Of a DNA stretch of 64,000 nt, positions 38,691 through 46,757 are shown piece after piece. The position numbers and the translations under genes are program-made. The number at the start of each line of letters is the position of its first letter. The first letter of the stretch is position 1. A model generated the notes under the pieces. That model saw only the letters and a program-made list of their open reading frames with translations, ran no database searches and was not told where the DNA came from. Origin of the DNA: Thiosocius sp963736445. Lineage in GTDB: Bacteria; Pseudomonadota; Gammaproteobacteria; Chromatiales; Chromatiaceae. Location: positions 1-64,000 of the forward strand of contig CAVTOY010000010.1 in assembly GCA_963736445.1 (NCBI GenBank), read 5' to 3'.

Positions 38691-39551
38691 ATGGCAGATT
38701 CGCCTTTCATTTTCGAGATCGACGAGACCAATTACGAAAAGATCGTCCTGCAGGGGTCTTATGATGTACCCGTGCTGCTGGACTTCTGGGCCAGCTGGTG
38801 TCAGCCCTGCCAGGTACTGATGCCCATCCTGGCCAGGCTGGCCGACGAGTACCGGGGTCAGTTTATCCTCGGCAAGATCAACACCGAGGAGCAGCAGGCG
38901 ATCGCCGCGCAGTTCGGCATCCGCAGCATCCCGACGGTCAAGCTGTTCCGCGATGGCGCCCCGGTCGACGAGTTCATGGGCGCCCTCCCTGAAACGGACA
39001 TCCGCCTGTTCCTCGACAAACACCTGCCACGGGCGTCCGACGGCACGGTCGCGCAGGCGCAGCAACGGCTGCTGGCGGGCGATGCCCAGGGCGCGCTTGG
39101 CCTGCTCGCAGAGGCCCGTGTCGAAGACCCGGAGAATCCGCGGATCCTGGTCGCGATGGCCGAGGCCCATGCCGCCGGCGGCGACCTGGATGGCGCCACC
39201 GAAGCGCTCGACGCATTGCCGATGGACGAGCAGGACAAACCCGAGGCCAGGCAGCTGCGCGGCCGGCTGTTCTTCGACCAGGTGGCGATGCAGGCCGGTC
39301 CGGCGGAGGCGGTCGCACAGCGCAGTGCCGCGTCGCCGGATGACAGTGAGGCGCGTTACCAGCTGGCCGCCCACCAGGTGGTCGCCAACGACATCGAAAG
39401 CGCCCTGGAACACCTGCTGCTGATCATGCAGAAGGACCGCGCCTTCGGCGACGATGCCGCGCGCCTCGCGCTGCTGAAGCTGTTCGACATGCTGGGTGAC
39501 GACCCGATGGTCACGCGCTGTCGCGCCCGCATGTTCAACCTACTTCATTAA
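38691..39551 (+). CDS. cnoX: Thioredoxin-TPR chaperedoxin (CnoX/YbbN type)
   Basis: A 286-residue protein with an N-terminal thioredoxin domain (residues about 10-110) and C-terminal helical TPR-like repeats (about 120-286). This is the architecture of CnoX/YbbN, which holds oxidised proteins for GroEL. The active site is ASWCQPCQV, a full CxxC, unlike E. coli CnoX (SQHC), so redox activity is plausible. The start MADSPFIFEID at 38691 is chosen over an upstream TTG. It probably forms a short unit with the DUF1244 gene 24 bp downstream. Confidence 0.9.
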   Translation: MADSPFIFEIDETNYEKIVLQGSYDVPVLLDFWASWCQPCQVLMPILARLADEYRGQFILGKINTEEQQAIAAQFGIRSIPTVKLFRDGAPVDEFMGALPETDIRLFLDKHLPRASDGTVAQAQQRLLAGDAQGALGLLAEARVEDPENPRILVAMAEAHAAGGDLDGATEALDALPMDEQDKPEARQLRGRLFFDQVAMQAGPAEAVAQRSAASPDDSEARYQLAAHQVVANDIESALEHLLLIMQKDRAFGDDAARLALLKLFDMLGDDPMVTRCRARMFNLLH

Positions 39552-39575
39552 CCCCGAGCTGACGGAAGATCGATC

Positions 39576-39881
39576 ATGACACCCGAGCAACAAATGGCCC
39601 TCGAGTCGGCCGCCTGGCGCACCCTGGTCCGGCATCTGCAGAAACGCACCGACGTGCAGAACATCGACCTGATGAACCTGGCCGGATTCTGCCGCAACTG
39701 TATGTCGCGCTGGATGGCCCATGCCGCCACGGCCCAGGGCGTGGCACTGACGGAACCCGAGGCGCGCGACATCATCTACGGCATGCCCCACAGCGAGTGG
39801 AAGACGCGCTATCAGAAAGAGGCCAGCGCCGAACAGAAGGCGCGTTACAACGCGCTGGGGCCCGACGACATCACAGACTGA
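39576..39881 (+). CDS. DUF1244 family protein
   Basis: A 101-residue soluble helical protein of the DUF1244 family, of unknown function. It has the family segments AGFCRNCMSRWM (two cysteines three apart) and YGMPHSEWKTRYQKEAS. Start MTPEQQMALESAAW follows the chaperedoxin gene by 24 bp, so the two are probably cotranscribed. The cysteine pair could bind metal, but this is inference. Confidence 0.85.
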   Translation: MTPEQQMALESAAWRTLVRHLQKRTDVQNIDLMNLAGFCRNCMSRWMAHAATAQGVALTEPEARDIIYGMPHSEWKTRYQKEASAEQKARYNALGPDDITD

Positions 39882-39893
39882 CCGGAGTCCTCT

Positions 39894-40619
39894 TCAGACC
39901 CGGTCGGCGACCTGCACGGTCTGCACCTCGATCCGGTCACCCATGACGCGCCAGCGGACGTCGTATCCGCCGAGGCGCATCCCGTAGACCCGCTTGGGCT
40001 CCTCGCCCTGGCGATAGGCCGGTCGCGGATCCAGCGCGAGGACCTCGCCGATCAGGGCGCGCAGTTCTGACGCACGCGCCACCCGCAGGAGGTCCGCCTC
40101 GGCCTGGGCGCAGAAGACCACCGGCCAACGCGCCTCCGGCGCACCGGGCGCGAATCCCCCCTCGGCGTCGGCGATCGCATCCGCATAGGGCAGATAGGGC
40201 TTGATGTCGAACACTGGGGTGCCGTCCAGCAGATCCAGCCCCGATACGCGCAGCAGCGGCTCCGGCTGCGTGACGACCTGCAGCAGACGCACCGCGGACA
40301 GGCCGAGGAAATTGGGCCGGAATGGCGACCGGCTGGCCCACACGCCGACCTCTCGGTTACCCCCCAGGCGCGGCGGGCGGACGCGGGGACGCCAGCCCTG
40401 CGCCACGCAGCGGTCGAATCGGAAGGTCAGCCAGACGTGTGAAAAGCCCTCCAGCCCTTCGAGCATCGCCGCATCGTCAAAGGGCGCGAGCAGCCGGACC
40501 TCGCCGATCGCGTTCGGCGCCAGCCCCGGCTGGCGCGGGATGCCGAATTTCTCCTGAAAGGGAGAACACACCCGCGCGACGGGTTCGATGAAGACCTTGT
40601 GTCCTGCGGATTCGTCCAT
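39894..40619 (-). CDS. trmO: tRNA (t6A37) N6-methyltransferase TrmO
   Basis: SAM-dependent enzyme methylating t6A37 in tRNA-Thr (YaeB/VirR family), 241 residues from MDESAGHKVFIEPVAR at 40619. The beta-barrel core shows the family stretches CSPFQEKFGIPRQPGL, GFSHVWLTFRFD, REVGVWASRSPFRPNFLGLS and DIKPYLPYADAI, followed by the C-terminal RVYGMRLGGYDVRW. It is convergent with DUF1244, with only 12 bp between stops. A broken copy of its 5' end lies at 48200-48352. Confidence 0.93.
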   Translation of the reverse strand: MDESAGHKVFIEPVARVCSPFQEKFGIPRQPGLAPNAIGEVRLLAPFDDAAMLEGLEGFSHVWLTFRFDRCVAQGWRPRVRPPRLGGNREVGVWASRSPFRPNFLGLSAVRLLQVVTQPEPLLRVSGLDLLDGTPVFDIKPYLPYADAIADAEGGFAPGAPEARWPVVFCAQAEADLLRVARASELRALIGEVLALDPRPAYRQGEEPKRVYGMRLGGYDVRWRVMGDRIEVQTVQVADRV

Positions 40620-40832
40620 GAGCAAGGTTTGGGAGCCTCGGACTCGGGTGTTCAACGCCGCGGCAGCAACCACAATAGTCAGCTTTGCAGGCGCCGGTGA
40701 GAAAGGTCGCACTAGCCCGAAAATCTCACCAGGCGAACGACCCTAACTAGAAATTAGGCTTTGCAACATGGTGTTAGGTTCAGACTTATGCCCTCGGGTG
40801 AATGACAGCCTGTTCTATATGAAATTTCCGGG

Positions 40833-41519
40833 CTAAAAATAGTACCGGGCGCGCAGTTCTATCTTGTACTTGTTGGGCTTTTCCCCCCACTCGGTGAGTT
40901 CATCACCGAACGGAATGGTGCCACGCAGGCGCAGTTCCAGATTTTCGAAGCCGATGTAGCTGACATCGGGCGACACCGAAAAACTGTCGTCCTGGAGATT
41001 GTAGAGGACCTGCACGCCCGGCGTCAGATAGAGGAGATTACGCGGCTCTTCCCACCAGACGCGGAAGTTCATGTACTGGCGCATGGGGTTGGGCCTGCTG
41101 AACGGGCCCTTGTCCAGGTCCTTGCCCACCGGGAGCCCGTCGATCAATTCCTGATCGCCAGTATCCCAGGCCTGGTGCACACAGCGATAGAACCGCTCCT
41201 GCTCCTTCTTGTCGTTGCCGAGGCCGTTGTAGTAGTACTCCCAGATCAGCGTGATGTCGTTGCTGGTGCGATAGCGCGTGCCGATCAGATAGCTGATCTC
41301 ATCTTCCTCCTGCGGCTTGCCCTTTTTGCAACCCTCGGTCAGGGTGGGGTGGATGGCGTCATTGAAATAGGCCAATTCACCGTGGATCTCGAAGTTGGGC
41401 GCCAGATTCTTCGAGAAGTCCATTCCGAACCGGGAACTTCGGCTGCCATTGCTGAGGAACATGAAATCGATGTCGATGTCGCGATACAGCAGGTACAGCT
41501 TGGCCGCCACGTTCGTCAT
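40833..41519 (-). CDS. Outer-membrane beta-barrel, C-terminal half (second of a split gene)
   Basis: 228 residues, rich in alternating amphipathic strands (TLIWEYYYNGLG, NLELRLRGTIPFG) and ending in ELRARYYF, a terminal phenylalanine typical of barrel proteins recognised by BAM. It has no signal peptide. Its ATG overlaps the stop of the upstream half (ATGA), and the two together look like one barrel of about 430 residues, resembling the alginate-export/DUF1302 type. A 1-nt frameshift near 41518 is the simplest explanation; coupled translation of two pieces is the alternative. It is the last gene of the envelope operon. Confidence 0.7.
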   Translation of the reverse strand: MTNVAAKLYLLYRDIDIDFMFLSNGSRSSRFGMDFSKNLAPNFEIHGELAYFNDAIHPTLTEGCKKGKPQEEDEISYLIGTRYRTSNDITLIWEYYYNGLGNDKKEQERFYRCVHQAWDTGDQELIDGLPVGKDLDKGPFSRPNPMRQYMNFRVWWEEPRNLLYLTPGVQVLYNLQDDSFSVSPDVSYIGFENLELRLRGTIPFGDELTEWGEKPNKYKIELRARYYF

Positions 41520-42133
41520 AGATCGGGTTCGCCGAAGTCCTGATTGATATCATCGTCGACGGGCAGGATCAGCGGCGTCAGGGCCAGGGTCTGCAGCGGT
41601 CCGTCGAAGCGCTTTATCCAGTCGAAGCCGGAGATCCAGAAGCCCTCCCGTGACAGATCCGGGTCACCCGCGTCCTTGGCCCGCTCGACGAAGGCCACCG
41701 GGTTCCAGGCATAGCCCTTACCCCAGCGGACCGCCTTCTTGCCGAGGTCGAAGGCGAACCCCGGGTCGGGCTGCAGGCTCAGGTAGCCCTGATACAGGGT
41801 ATGGTCATCGTCGTCTCCAAGGTAGTCCCATACCGCCTCGGAATGCGTCTGGACGTTGAGGCTTGCGATACCCTTTCGCAGATGGGCCTCGAGCTCCAAG
41901 GTCCCGGTAAAGCGGCCGAGATTCTTTTCGGGGTCTCGGTCGAAGAACTGCAGCTGATACAGAGCACCATCCTGATTCGCCCTTGCGTACTCGGGTTCCG
42001 CCTCGAAATAGCCGGAGAACTCGAAGAGCTTGGGTTCGAATTCGTCCGCATCGAAACTGAATTCCTCATCCTGCGCCGGCAGCGGTGGGCTGAGGATCAA
42101 CAGCAGAGACCATAGAGTCCATGATCGGCGCAT
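41516..42133 (-). CDS. Outer-membrane beta-barrel, N-terminal half (first of a split gene)
   Basis: 205 residues with a signal peptide (MRRSWTLWSLLLILSPPLPA) and an acidic mature start (QDEEFSFDADEFEP). It then has barrel-type strands (FSGYFEAEPEYA, TLELEAHLRKGIASLNVQTH) and a KAVRWGKGYAWNPVAF segment resembling DUF1302-type outer-membrane proteins. It ends INQDFGEPDL at a TGA overlapping the ATG of the next piece. The mature barrel probably spans both. It follows the LolA-like gene by 14 bp. Confidence 0.7.
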   Translation of the reverse strand: MRRSWTLWSLLLILSPPLPAQDEEFSFDADEFEPKLFEFSGYFEAEPEYARANQDGALYQLQFFDRDPEKNLGRFTGTLELEAHLRKGIASLNVQTHSEAVWDYLGDDDDHTLYQGYLSLQPDPGFAFDLGKKAVRWGKGYAWNPVAFVERAKDAGDPDLSREGFWISGFDWIKRFDGPLQTLALTPLILPVDDDINQDFGEPDL

Positions 42134-42147
42134 GCGGGATAGCGTCC

Positions 42148-42876
42148 CTACCGGAGCTCCTGGATCCGGGGCATGTAGTTGAGACTGAATGCCTCGTCCG
42201 GGAAATCCCGCGGCCGGATCTTGGCGAACAACATCACCGCCTTGTAGCCCTTGTACAAGGGGCTCTCGGTTTCCAGCACCGAGGGCCGGACCAGCCCATC
42301 GCCATAGTCCTTTATCTTCCGGTAACGCAGGGTCTTGACCAACAGCCCGCTGGCGGCATAGGCCTCGATCACGGTCGGCAGCAGGGCCTTGCGATCGACG
42401 CGCATCTTCAACCGATCATAGGCCACCGCGCCCGTCTTGGCCTTGAGATCCAGCACGTACTCATCTTCCTGCTCGGTAGCGTCCTGCACCGCGTACTCGG
42501 TGCTGAACTCCAGGCGCATCAGGTCGGAATTGTTGAAGATGCCGCCGACCACGGATTGCAGACTGGTGATCCGCAGCGGCTTGCCCACCTCCGGGATGTA
42601 CAGCCACATATTGTCGCCGAGGCGCAGGGTCGTACGACCGAGGTCGGTGGGCGGGGCCAGGAACAAGGCAAGCATGCTCTCTCTGCCCTTCTTGGCGGTA
42701 TACAGCACGAACTCCTTGCGGCTCCCATCCGGCTCCTGATTGATCAGCTTGCGGTACATCTCATACGAATCCGGCGCCAGGTTGCGATCCACCTGCGCCA
42801 GGATCGCATTGCCATCGAGGCCCGCCGCGGGCACGGCGATCAGGACCAGGCAGAGAATCAGCATAGGTTTGCTCAT
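42148..42876 (-). CDS. LolA-like outer-membrane lipoprotein-sorting protein
   Basis: 242 residues with a signal peptide (MSKPMLILCLVLIAVPAAG). The mature part matches the 'outer membrane lipoprotein-sorting protein' (LolA/LolB-like, PF17131-type) fold: MWLYIPEVGKPLRI, IFNNSDLMRLEF, YVLDLKAKTGAVAYDRLKMR and the closing PDEAFSLNYM. Such proteins shuttle a lipid or lipoprotein across the periplasm. It lies between the NifX-like and barrel genes and downstream of a LolCD-type ABC pair, supporting an export route. The cargo is unknown; these proteins also accompany RND-type lipid exporters. Confidence 0.85.
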   Translation of the reverse strand: MSKPMLILCLVLIAVPAAGLDGNAILAQVDRNLAPDSYEMYRKLINQEPDGSRKEFVLYTAKKGRESMLALFLAPPTDLGRTTLRLGDNMWLYIPEVGKPLRITSLQSVVGGIFNNSDLMRLEFSTEYAVQDATEQEDEYVLDLKAKTGAVAYDRLKMRVDRKALLPTVIEAYAASGLLVKTLRYRKIKDYGDGLVRPSVLETESPLYKGYKAVMLFAKIRPRDFPDEAFSLNYMPRIQELR

Positions 42877-42879
42877 GGC

Positions 42880-43272
42880 TTACTGGCTCAGCTCGTCTAC
42901 CACTTCCTGTACCGTACCCAGTCGACGCACGATGCGGACCTTGCGAGTGATCAGCACCTCCTCCATTTTGGGTCCGGGGATCTTGCGCGCGACCAGCACC
43001 GTCACCCCCATGTCGGCCAGCGTCGCCGCACACGCCGGCCCTATACCGTATTCCATATCCAGATGCGGATTCGGTAATACCTCCAACAGCTTGCCGTTCT
43101 CATCGTAGATATGAAAGAACGGGGCGACGCCCGCCAACTTGGCGATCCCGGCGCTCAACTCGCTGCCGTCGGCGGCGATCGCGAACTTGTCTGCCGCGAG
43201 GGCCTGCTGACTAACACCGAGCAATGGCAACAGCAGCAGGAGTGAGATGAGTATGTGGCGAATAGTGGACAC
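42880..43272 (-). CDS. Exported NifX/NifB-type (FeMo-cofactor-binding fold) domain protein
   Basis: 130 residues with a clear signal peptide (HILISLLLLLPLLGVSQQALA). The remaining 100 residues match the dinitrogenase iron-molybdenum cofactor domain fold (PF02579): FAIAADGSELSAGIAKLAG, APFFHIYDENGKLLEVL, GIGPACAATLADMGVTVLVA. Members of this family are usually cytosolic metal-cluster carriers, so a periplasmic version is unusual. The conserved HxxH/Cys motifs of NifX are not obvious apart from one cysteine (GPAC). It sits in the middle of the ABC/LolA/barrel operon, 4 bp from the next gene. Confidence 0.7.
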   Translation of the reverse strand: MSTIRHILISLLLLLPLLGVSQQALAADKFAIAADGSELSAGIAKLAGVAPFFHIYDENGKLLEVLPNPHLDMEYGIGPACAATLADMGVTVLVARKIPGPKMEEVLITRKVRIVRRLGTVQEVVDELSQ

Positions 43273-43332
43273 GTTGAGTCTCCTCGATCTCTATCGGGTC
43301 CCAGGGCCCGGTTTCAGTTTCCCGTCAAGCCC

Positions 43333-44841
43333 TCAGACATGCCGCAGGGCGCTAATCGGGTCCATGCGCGACGCCTTCCATGCCGGCTGCAGGCTCGCCA
43401 ATACCGCCACCAGGATGGTCAACAGCGCCGTGGTGATCACATCGCCGGCGGCGATCGTCGGCACCAGGATCAGATTCTCCTGACGACCGAAAGAGAATGT
43501 CAGGGTCACGGCGTTCAATACCGACACCGCTACCAGGCTGATCACGATCCCCACCAGCGTGCCCAACAACCCGAGCAGGAGGCCCTCGCTCAGGAACAGC
43601 GCCAGCACGGTGCCGGGTTGCGTGCCGATCGCGGACATGGTGCCGATCTCGCGCATGCGCTCGTAGACGGCCATCACCAGCACATTCATGATGCTGATCA
43701 GCACCACGGAGACCAGGATGATCCGGATGAACAGCGTCATCAGGTCGATCATGTTCGCGATCTTGGAGAAGGGCACAAATCTCTCCCAGGGGTGCAGCTG
43801 GAAGATGCTGAGGCCGCGCCGGTTCTTGATATCGGCCAGCTGTGCCTCCAGTCCCGCCAGCACGCCCTCCTGCGCCCGCGGATCCTTGAGCCGAATGGCG
43901 ATCTCACTCACCTCCGCTGGCTGGCCCCAACCGCGGTCCGTATAAAGCGCCCGGGTCTCGGCCAGGTAAGCGGCGCGTTCGGATGGCCCGGGCACGATGC
44001 CGGCCAGTATTTCATCCAGGTCGATCTCCTCCTCGGCCGGATCACCCGGCGCCGCCGGCTTCTTCAACGACTCCTCGTCCTTCAGGCTGTCCTGGCGCTT
44101 GAGCGCGTCCGCCGCCCCCGTCTCGGGCGCCAGGGCGACATAACCGTGGCGGGCCAGCACCTCAACCTCTACCGCTTCGTCGTCTATCCGCAGCAGTTCG
44201 CGCGCGTCATCGATATGGATATAACCATCCCGCCCGCCCGGTCCCGAGATACTCTCGAGAATGCCCTGCACCAGGAAGGTCATGCCGTTGACCGAGCCGT
44301 TCTTGTTGGTAGCGACCAGTACCACGGTGTCGCCGACACTGACCTTCATGCCCTTGGCGATCAGCTCCGGTACCTGGATCCTGCCGCGCTCGACCAGCGG
44401 GGTGACCTGACCACCCTCCAGCACCCGATTGGCTACTAAAGGCACGGTGGCGAGTTCGCGCACCGGATCGACCCCGTTCAGTCGGATACTGGTCGTATTG
44501 GCGAAATTGGAGAACATGGCCATGAGCTTGACGCGCGGTGACCAGGCCTCGATACCCTCGGCGGCATCCAGCGTCTCGTACAGCTTGACCAACATACGCG
44601 GCCGCATATTGCGGTCGACCGGCAGGCTCTCCATGGCACCGACATAGCCGCGTCTGTGCACCTGCATATGTCCCACCATGGAATCGGTGAACTGGGCCAC
44701 CATCATCGACTTGAAGGAGCCGGCCACGGCGATGAACAGCAGCACCGCCATCAGTCCCACGGTGATCAACAGCGAGGTGAGCAGGGTGCGGCGCTTATAG
44801 CGCAGCAGGTTACGGGCCGCGATCTTCATGATGTCGATCAC
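43333..44841 (-). CDS. FtsX/LolC-type ABC transporter permease
   Basis: 502 residues. GTG at 44841 overlaps the ATPase stop (GTGA), indicating coupling; ATG at 44829 is an alternative. One N-terminal helix (RRTLLTSLLITVGLMAVLL) is followed by a large periplasmic MacB/LolC-like domain of about 320 residues. Three C-terminal helices form the FtsX domain (IRIILVSVVLISIMNVLVMA, REIGTMSAIGTQPGTVLALF). An acidic insert (EESLKKPAAPGDPAEEEIDL) lies around residue 250. Type VII ABC permeases of this kind move lipoproteins or drive periplasmic machines rather than transport through the bilayer. Confidence 0.9.
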   Translation of the reverse strand: MIDIMKIAARNLLRYKRRTLLTSLLITVGLMAVLLFIAVAGSFKSMMVAQFTDSMVGHMQVHRRGYVGAMESLPVDRNMRPRMLVKLYETLDAAEGIEAWSPRVKLMAMFSNFANTTSIRLNGVDPVRELATVPLVANRVLEGGQVTPLVERGRIQVPELIAKGMKVSVGDTVVLVATNKNGSVNGMTFLVQGILESISGPGGRDGYIHIDDARELLRIDDEAVEVEVLARHGYVALAPETGAADALKRQDSLKDEESLKKPAAPGDPAEEEIDLDEILAGIVPGPSERAAYLAETRALYTDRGWGQPAEVSEIAIRLKDPRAQEGVLAGLEAQLADIKNRRGLSIFQLHPWERFVPFSKIANMIDLMTLFIRIILVSVVLISIMNVLVMAVYERMREIGTMSAIGTQPGTVLALFLSEGLLLGLLGTLVGIVISLVAVSVLNAVTLTFSFGRQENLILVPTIAAGDVITTALLTILVAVLASLQPAWKASRMDPISALRHV

Positions 44842-45533
44842 GCTGCTGCCCCCTCGGCCTGCCGGTGCAGCCGGCCGTCCTCCAGCTCAAAGGTGAGCTC
44901 GGCCTCGCCCATGATCTTGGGGTCGTGCGTGGAGAATAGGAAACTGGTACCGAACTCGTCGCGCAGCCGGCGCATCAGGTCGATGATGCGATACGCGGTG
45001 TCGTGGTCCAGGTTGGCGGTGGGCTCGTCGGCCAGCACCAGCTTTGGATTGGTGACCAGCGCCCGTGCCACCGCCACCCTCTGCTTCTGCCCGCCCGACA
45101 GCTGGTCCGGTCGCTTGTCGGCCTGCTCTTCGATACCGGCCGCCGCCAACAGGCTGCGCACCCGCCGTGCACGCTCGGCGACGGACCACCTCTGCACCAT
45201 GATCAGCGGAAACTCCACGTTTTCGTAAGCGGTGAGCACCGGGATCAGGTTGAAATCCTGAAACACAAAGCCGAGGTGCTCACCCCGGAAGGCCGCGGCC
45301 TGGCGCCGGTCCAGTTCGGCGACCGGCGTGTCGAGCACATGCAGCAGACCGGCGGTGGGCCGGTCCAGGCAACCGATCATGTTCAGCAAGGTGGTCTTGC
45401 CGCTGCCCGAGGGCCCGACGAAACAGACGAAGGCACCGGGGGCAATAGAAAAGTCGACGCCACGGATCGCGGCCACGACCAACTCGCCGACTCGGTAATC
45501 TTTACGCAGCCCCTCGGCCCTCACCAGGGTCAT
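44838..45533 (-). CDS. LolD/MacB-type ABC transporter ATP-binding protein
   Basis: 231-residue ATPase with Walker A GPSGSGKTTLLNMIG, Q-loop LGFVFQDFNLIP, signature LSGGQKQRVAVARAL, Walker B LVLADEPTANLD and H-loop FSTHDPKIM. The sequence is closest in style to LolD/MacB ATPases. It is the first gene of the five-gene envelope operon and energises the permease encoded immediately downstream. The gene starts 32 bp after the RTX-repeat gene stop. Confidence 0.93.
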   Translation of the reverse strand: MTLVRAEGLRKDYRVGELVVAAIRGVDFSIAPGAFVCFVGPSGSGKTTLLNMIGCLDRPTAGLLHVLDTPVAELDRRQAAAFRGEHLGFVFQDFNLIPVLTAYENVEFPLIMVQRWSVAERARRVRSLLAAAGIEEQADKRPDQLSGGQKQRVAVARALVTNPKLVLADEPTANLDHDTAYRIIDLMRRLRDEFGTSFLFSTHDPKIMGEAELTFELEDGRLHRQAEGAAA

Positions 45534-45564
45534 CGCTTGACCTCCCGCGGCAAGCCTGCTGTTG

Positions 45565-46203
45565 CTATTTCAACTTCAACGGATCGCTCTTTCGCAATAC
45601 GCCCGGATCGGGTTCCTCATCGTGTACATAGCCTGGCGGCGGGTAAACGGTGTTGCAGCCCTCGGCATCGTAGTCGCCCATTTCGCGCTGCAGCAGGCAG
45701 ACATCATAGGCGCCCGGTCCGCCGTTGAGATTGTCCTCCCCGGGACCGCCCCAGAGTACGTCGTAGTCGCCCTCTCCACCGTCCAGCTCGTCCGCGCCGG
45801 GGGCGCCGAACAGCCAATCGTCACCCGGTCCGCCGAACAGCCGGTCAACGCCGCGGGCCCCCATCAGCGAATCATTCCCGGGGCCGCCGCAGATGATGTC
45901 GTCCTCGGCGTCACCATGCACCACGTCGTTGCCGCCACCGGCTACGATCACATCGTTTTCGTCGGTACCGAGAATCAGGTCCGCGCCGTCGGTACCGACA
46001 CAGGTCGCGGGTTTGCCCCCGCACAGGGGTATGTCATTCAGCCCCGCGGGCAGATAGGGACATTTGATCACCGTGTGAGCCGGCCTGTAATCGGGAAACC
46101 GATCCCCCGCGACCTCCGGGCCGGCGGCGAGCGCATTGCCTGCGATCAGAAACACCAGGCTGATAGCCGCCGGATAGCCTGCGGGGAACACCAAAGAACG
46201 CAT
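45565..46203 (-). CDS. Secreted RTX-type calcium-binding repeat protein
   Basis: 212 residues from MRSLVFPAGYPAAISL at 46203, with GGAGG at 8-nt spacing and an N-terminal signal peptide (AISLVFLIAGNALAA). The middle holds about six nonapeptide hemolysin-type repeats (GTDENDVIVAGGGNDVVHGD, GGPGNDSLMG, GGPGDDWLFG, GGEGDYDVLWGG), which form calcium-binding beta-rolls. Signal-peptide export is unlike classical type I-secreted RTX proteins. Four to six cysteines are present. No enzyme domain is attached. Being adjacent and cotranscribed in orientation, it may be surface cargo of the envelope operon; this is inference. Confidence 0.8.
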   Translation of the reverse strand: MRSLVFPAGYPAAISLVFLIAGNALAAGPEVAGDRFPDYRPAHTVIKCPYLPAGLNDIPLCGGKPATCVGTDGADLILGTDENDVIVAGGGNDVVHGDAEDDIICGGPGNDSLMGARGVDRLFGGPGDDWLFGAPGADELDGGEGDYDVLWGGPGEDNLNGGPGAYDVCLLQREMGDYDAEGCNTVYPPPGYVHDEEPDPGVLRKSDPLKLK

Positions 46204-46757
46204 CTTGGATCCCTCCATCTCGGCCTCGGTTCAGCAACGTAAACGTCTCTTACATTTTCATTCATTCGAGCGCGAGGTTAGGAAGTCAATCCGCGATTGC
46301 ATGTTCGCTGACTTGAATCAACGAGGCCCGTGGAAAGATTGCGAGAACTTCACTGGCCTGGCCCAACTGCCTGAGGCTCTTTGCGGTCGCCCCCGCTGTC
46401 TCTTCAACCGTTAGTAGACGCTTCCAGCGTGGCGCATTTGGCGCCGATTCAGGAAGCGTGAGGAGATCACGCATCAACAGGCTCCTACCCACACCATCAG
46501 GCAAATCGCATTGAAGCCCGACGGCCAAAGTGGCAATATATTAGCGGAAAACCATATACGCCTGGATCCAAGCGGAGGCTTGGCAAGCCATGCTCTCCTT
46601 CGAAAGCTCGGCAAACTCCATACGCGCTACGAGCGCGGGGACCGGTAGTTTGCGGATACTTCGGGGCGCTACCCGCAGCCACCCGCCATGACGCAGCTTA
46701 CCGAGACGAGCGCAGCACACCCGGCAATCCATCAACAGCATCAAGCAGGTACCAGCA
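46204..46757. other. Intergenic region without supported gene
   Basis: A 554-bp divergent region between the RTX gene (minus) and an exported-protein gene (plus). Short open frames exist on both strands but none shows a domain, signal peptide or good ribosome-binding site. Promoters for both flanking genes should lie here; none was clear by eye. Confidence 0.4.

Noticed and set aside
40733..40832. Small hairpin (CCTAA/TTAGG) upstream of trmO as a terminator or riboswitch
   Set aside because: The stem is only 5 bp with no T-run and no recognisable aptamer.
46286..46744. Short minus-strand frames between the RTX gene and the exported-protein gene
   Set aside because: No recognisable domain, no signal peptide, no ribosome-binding site, and mutually overlapping frames.
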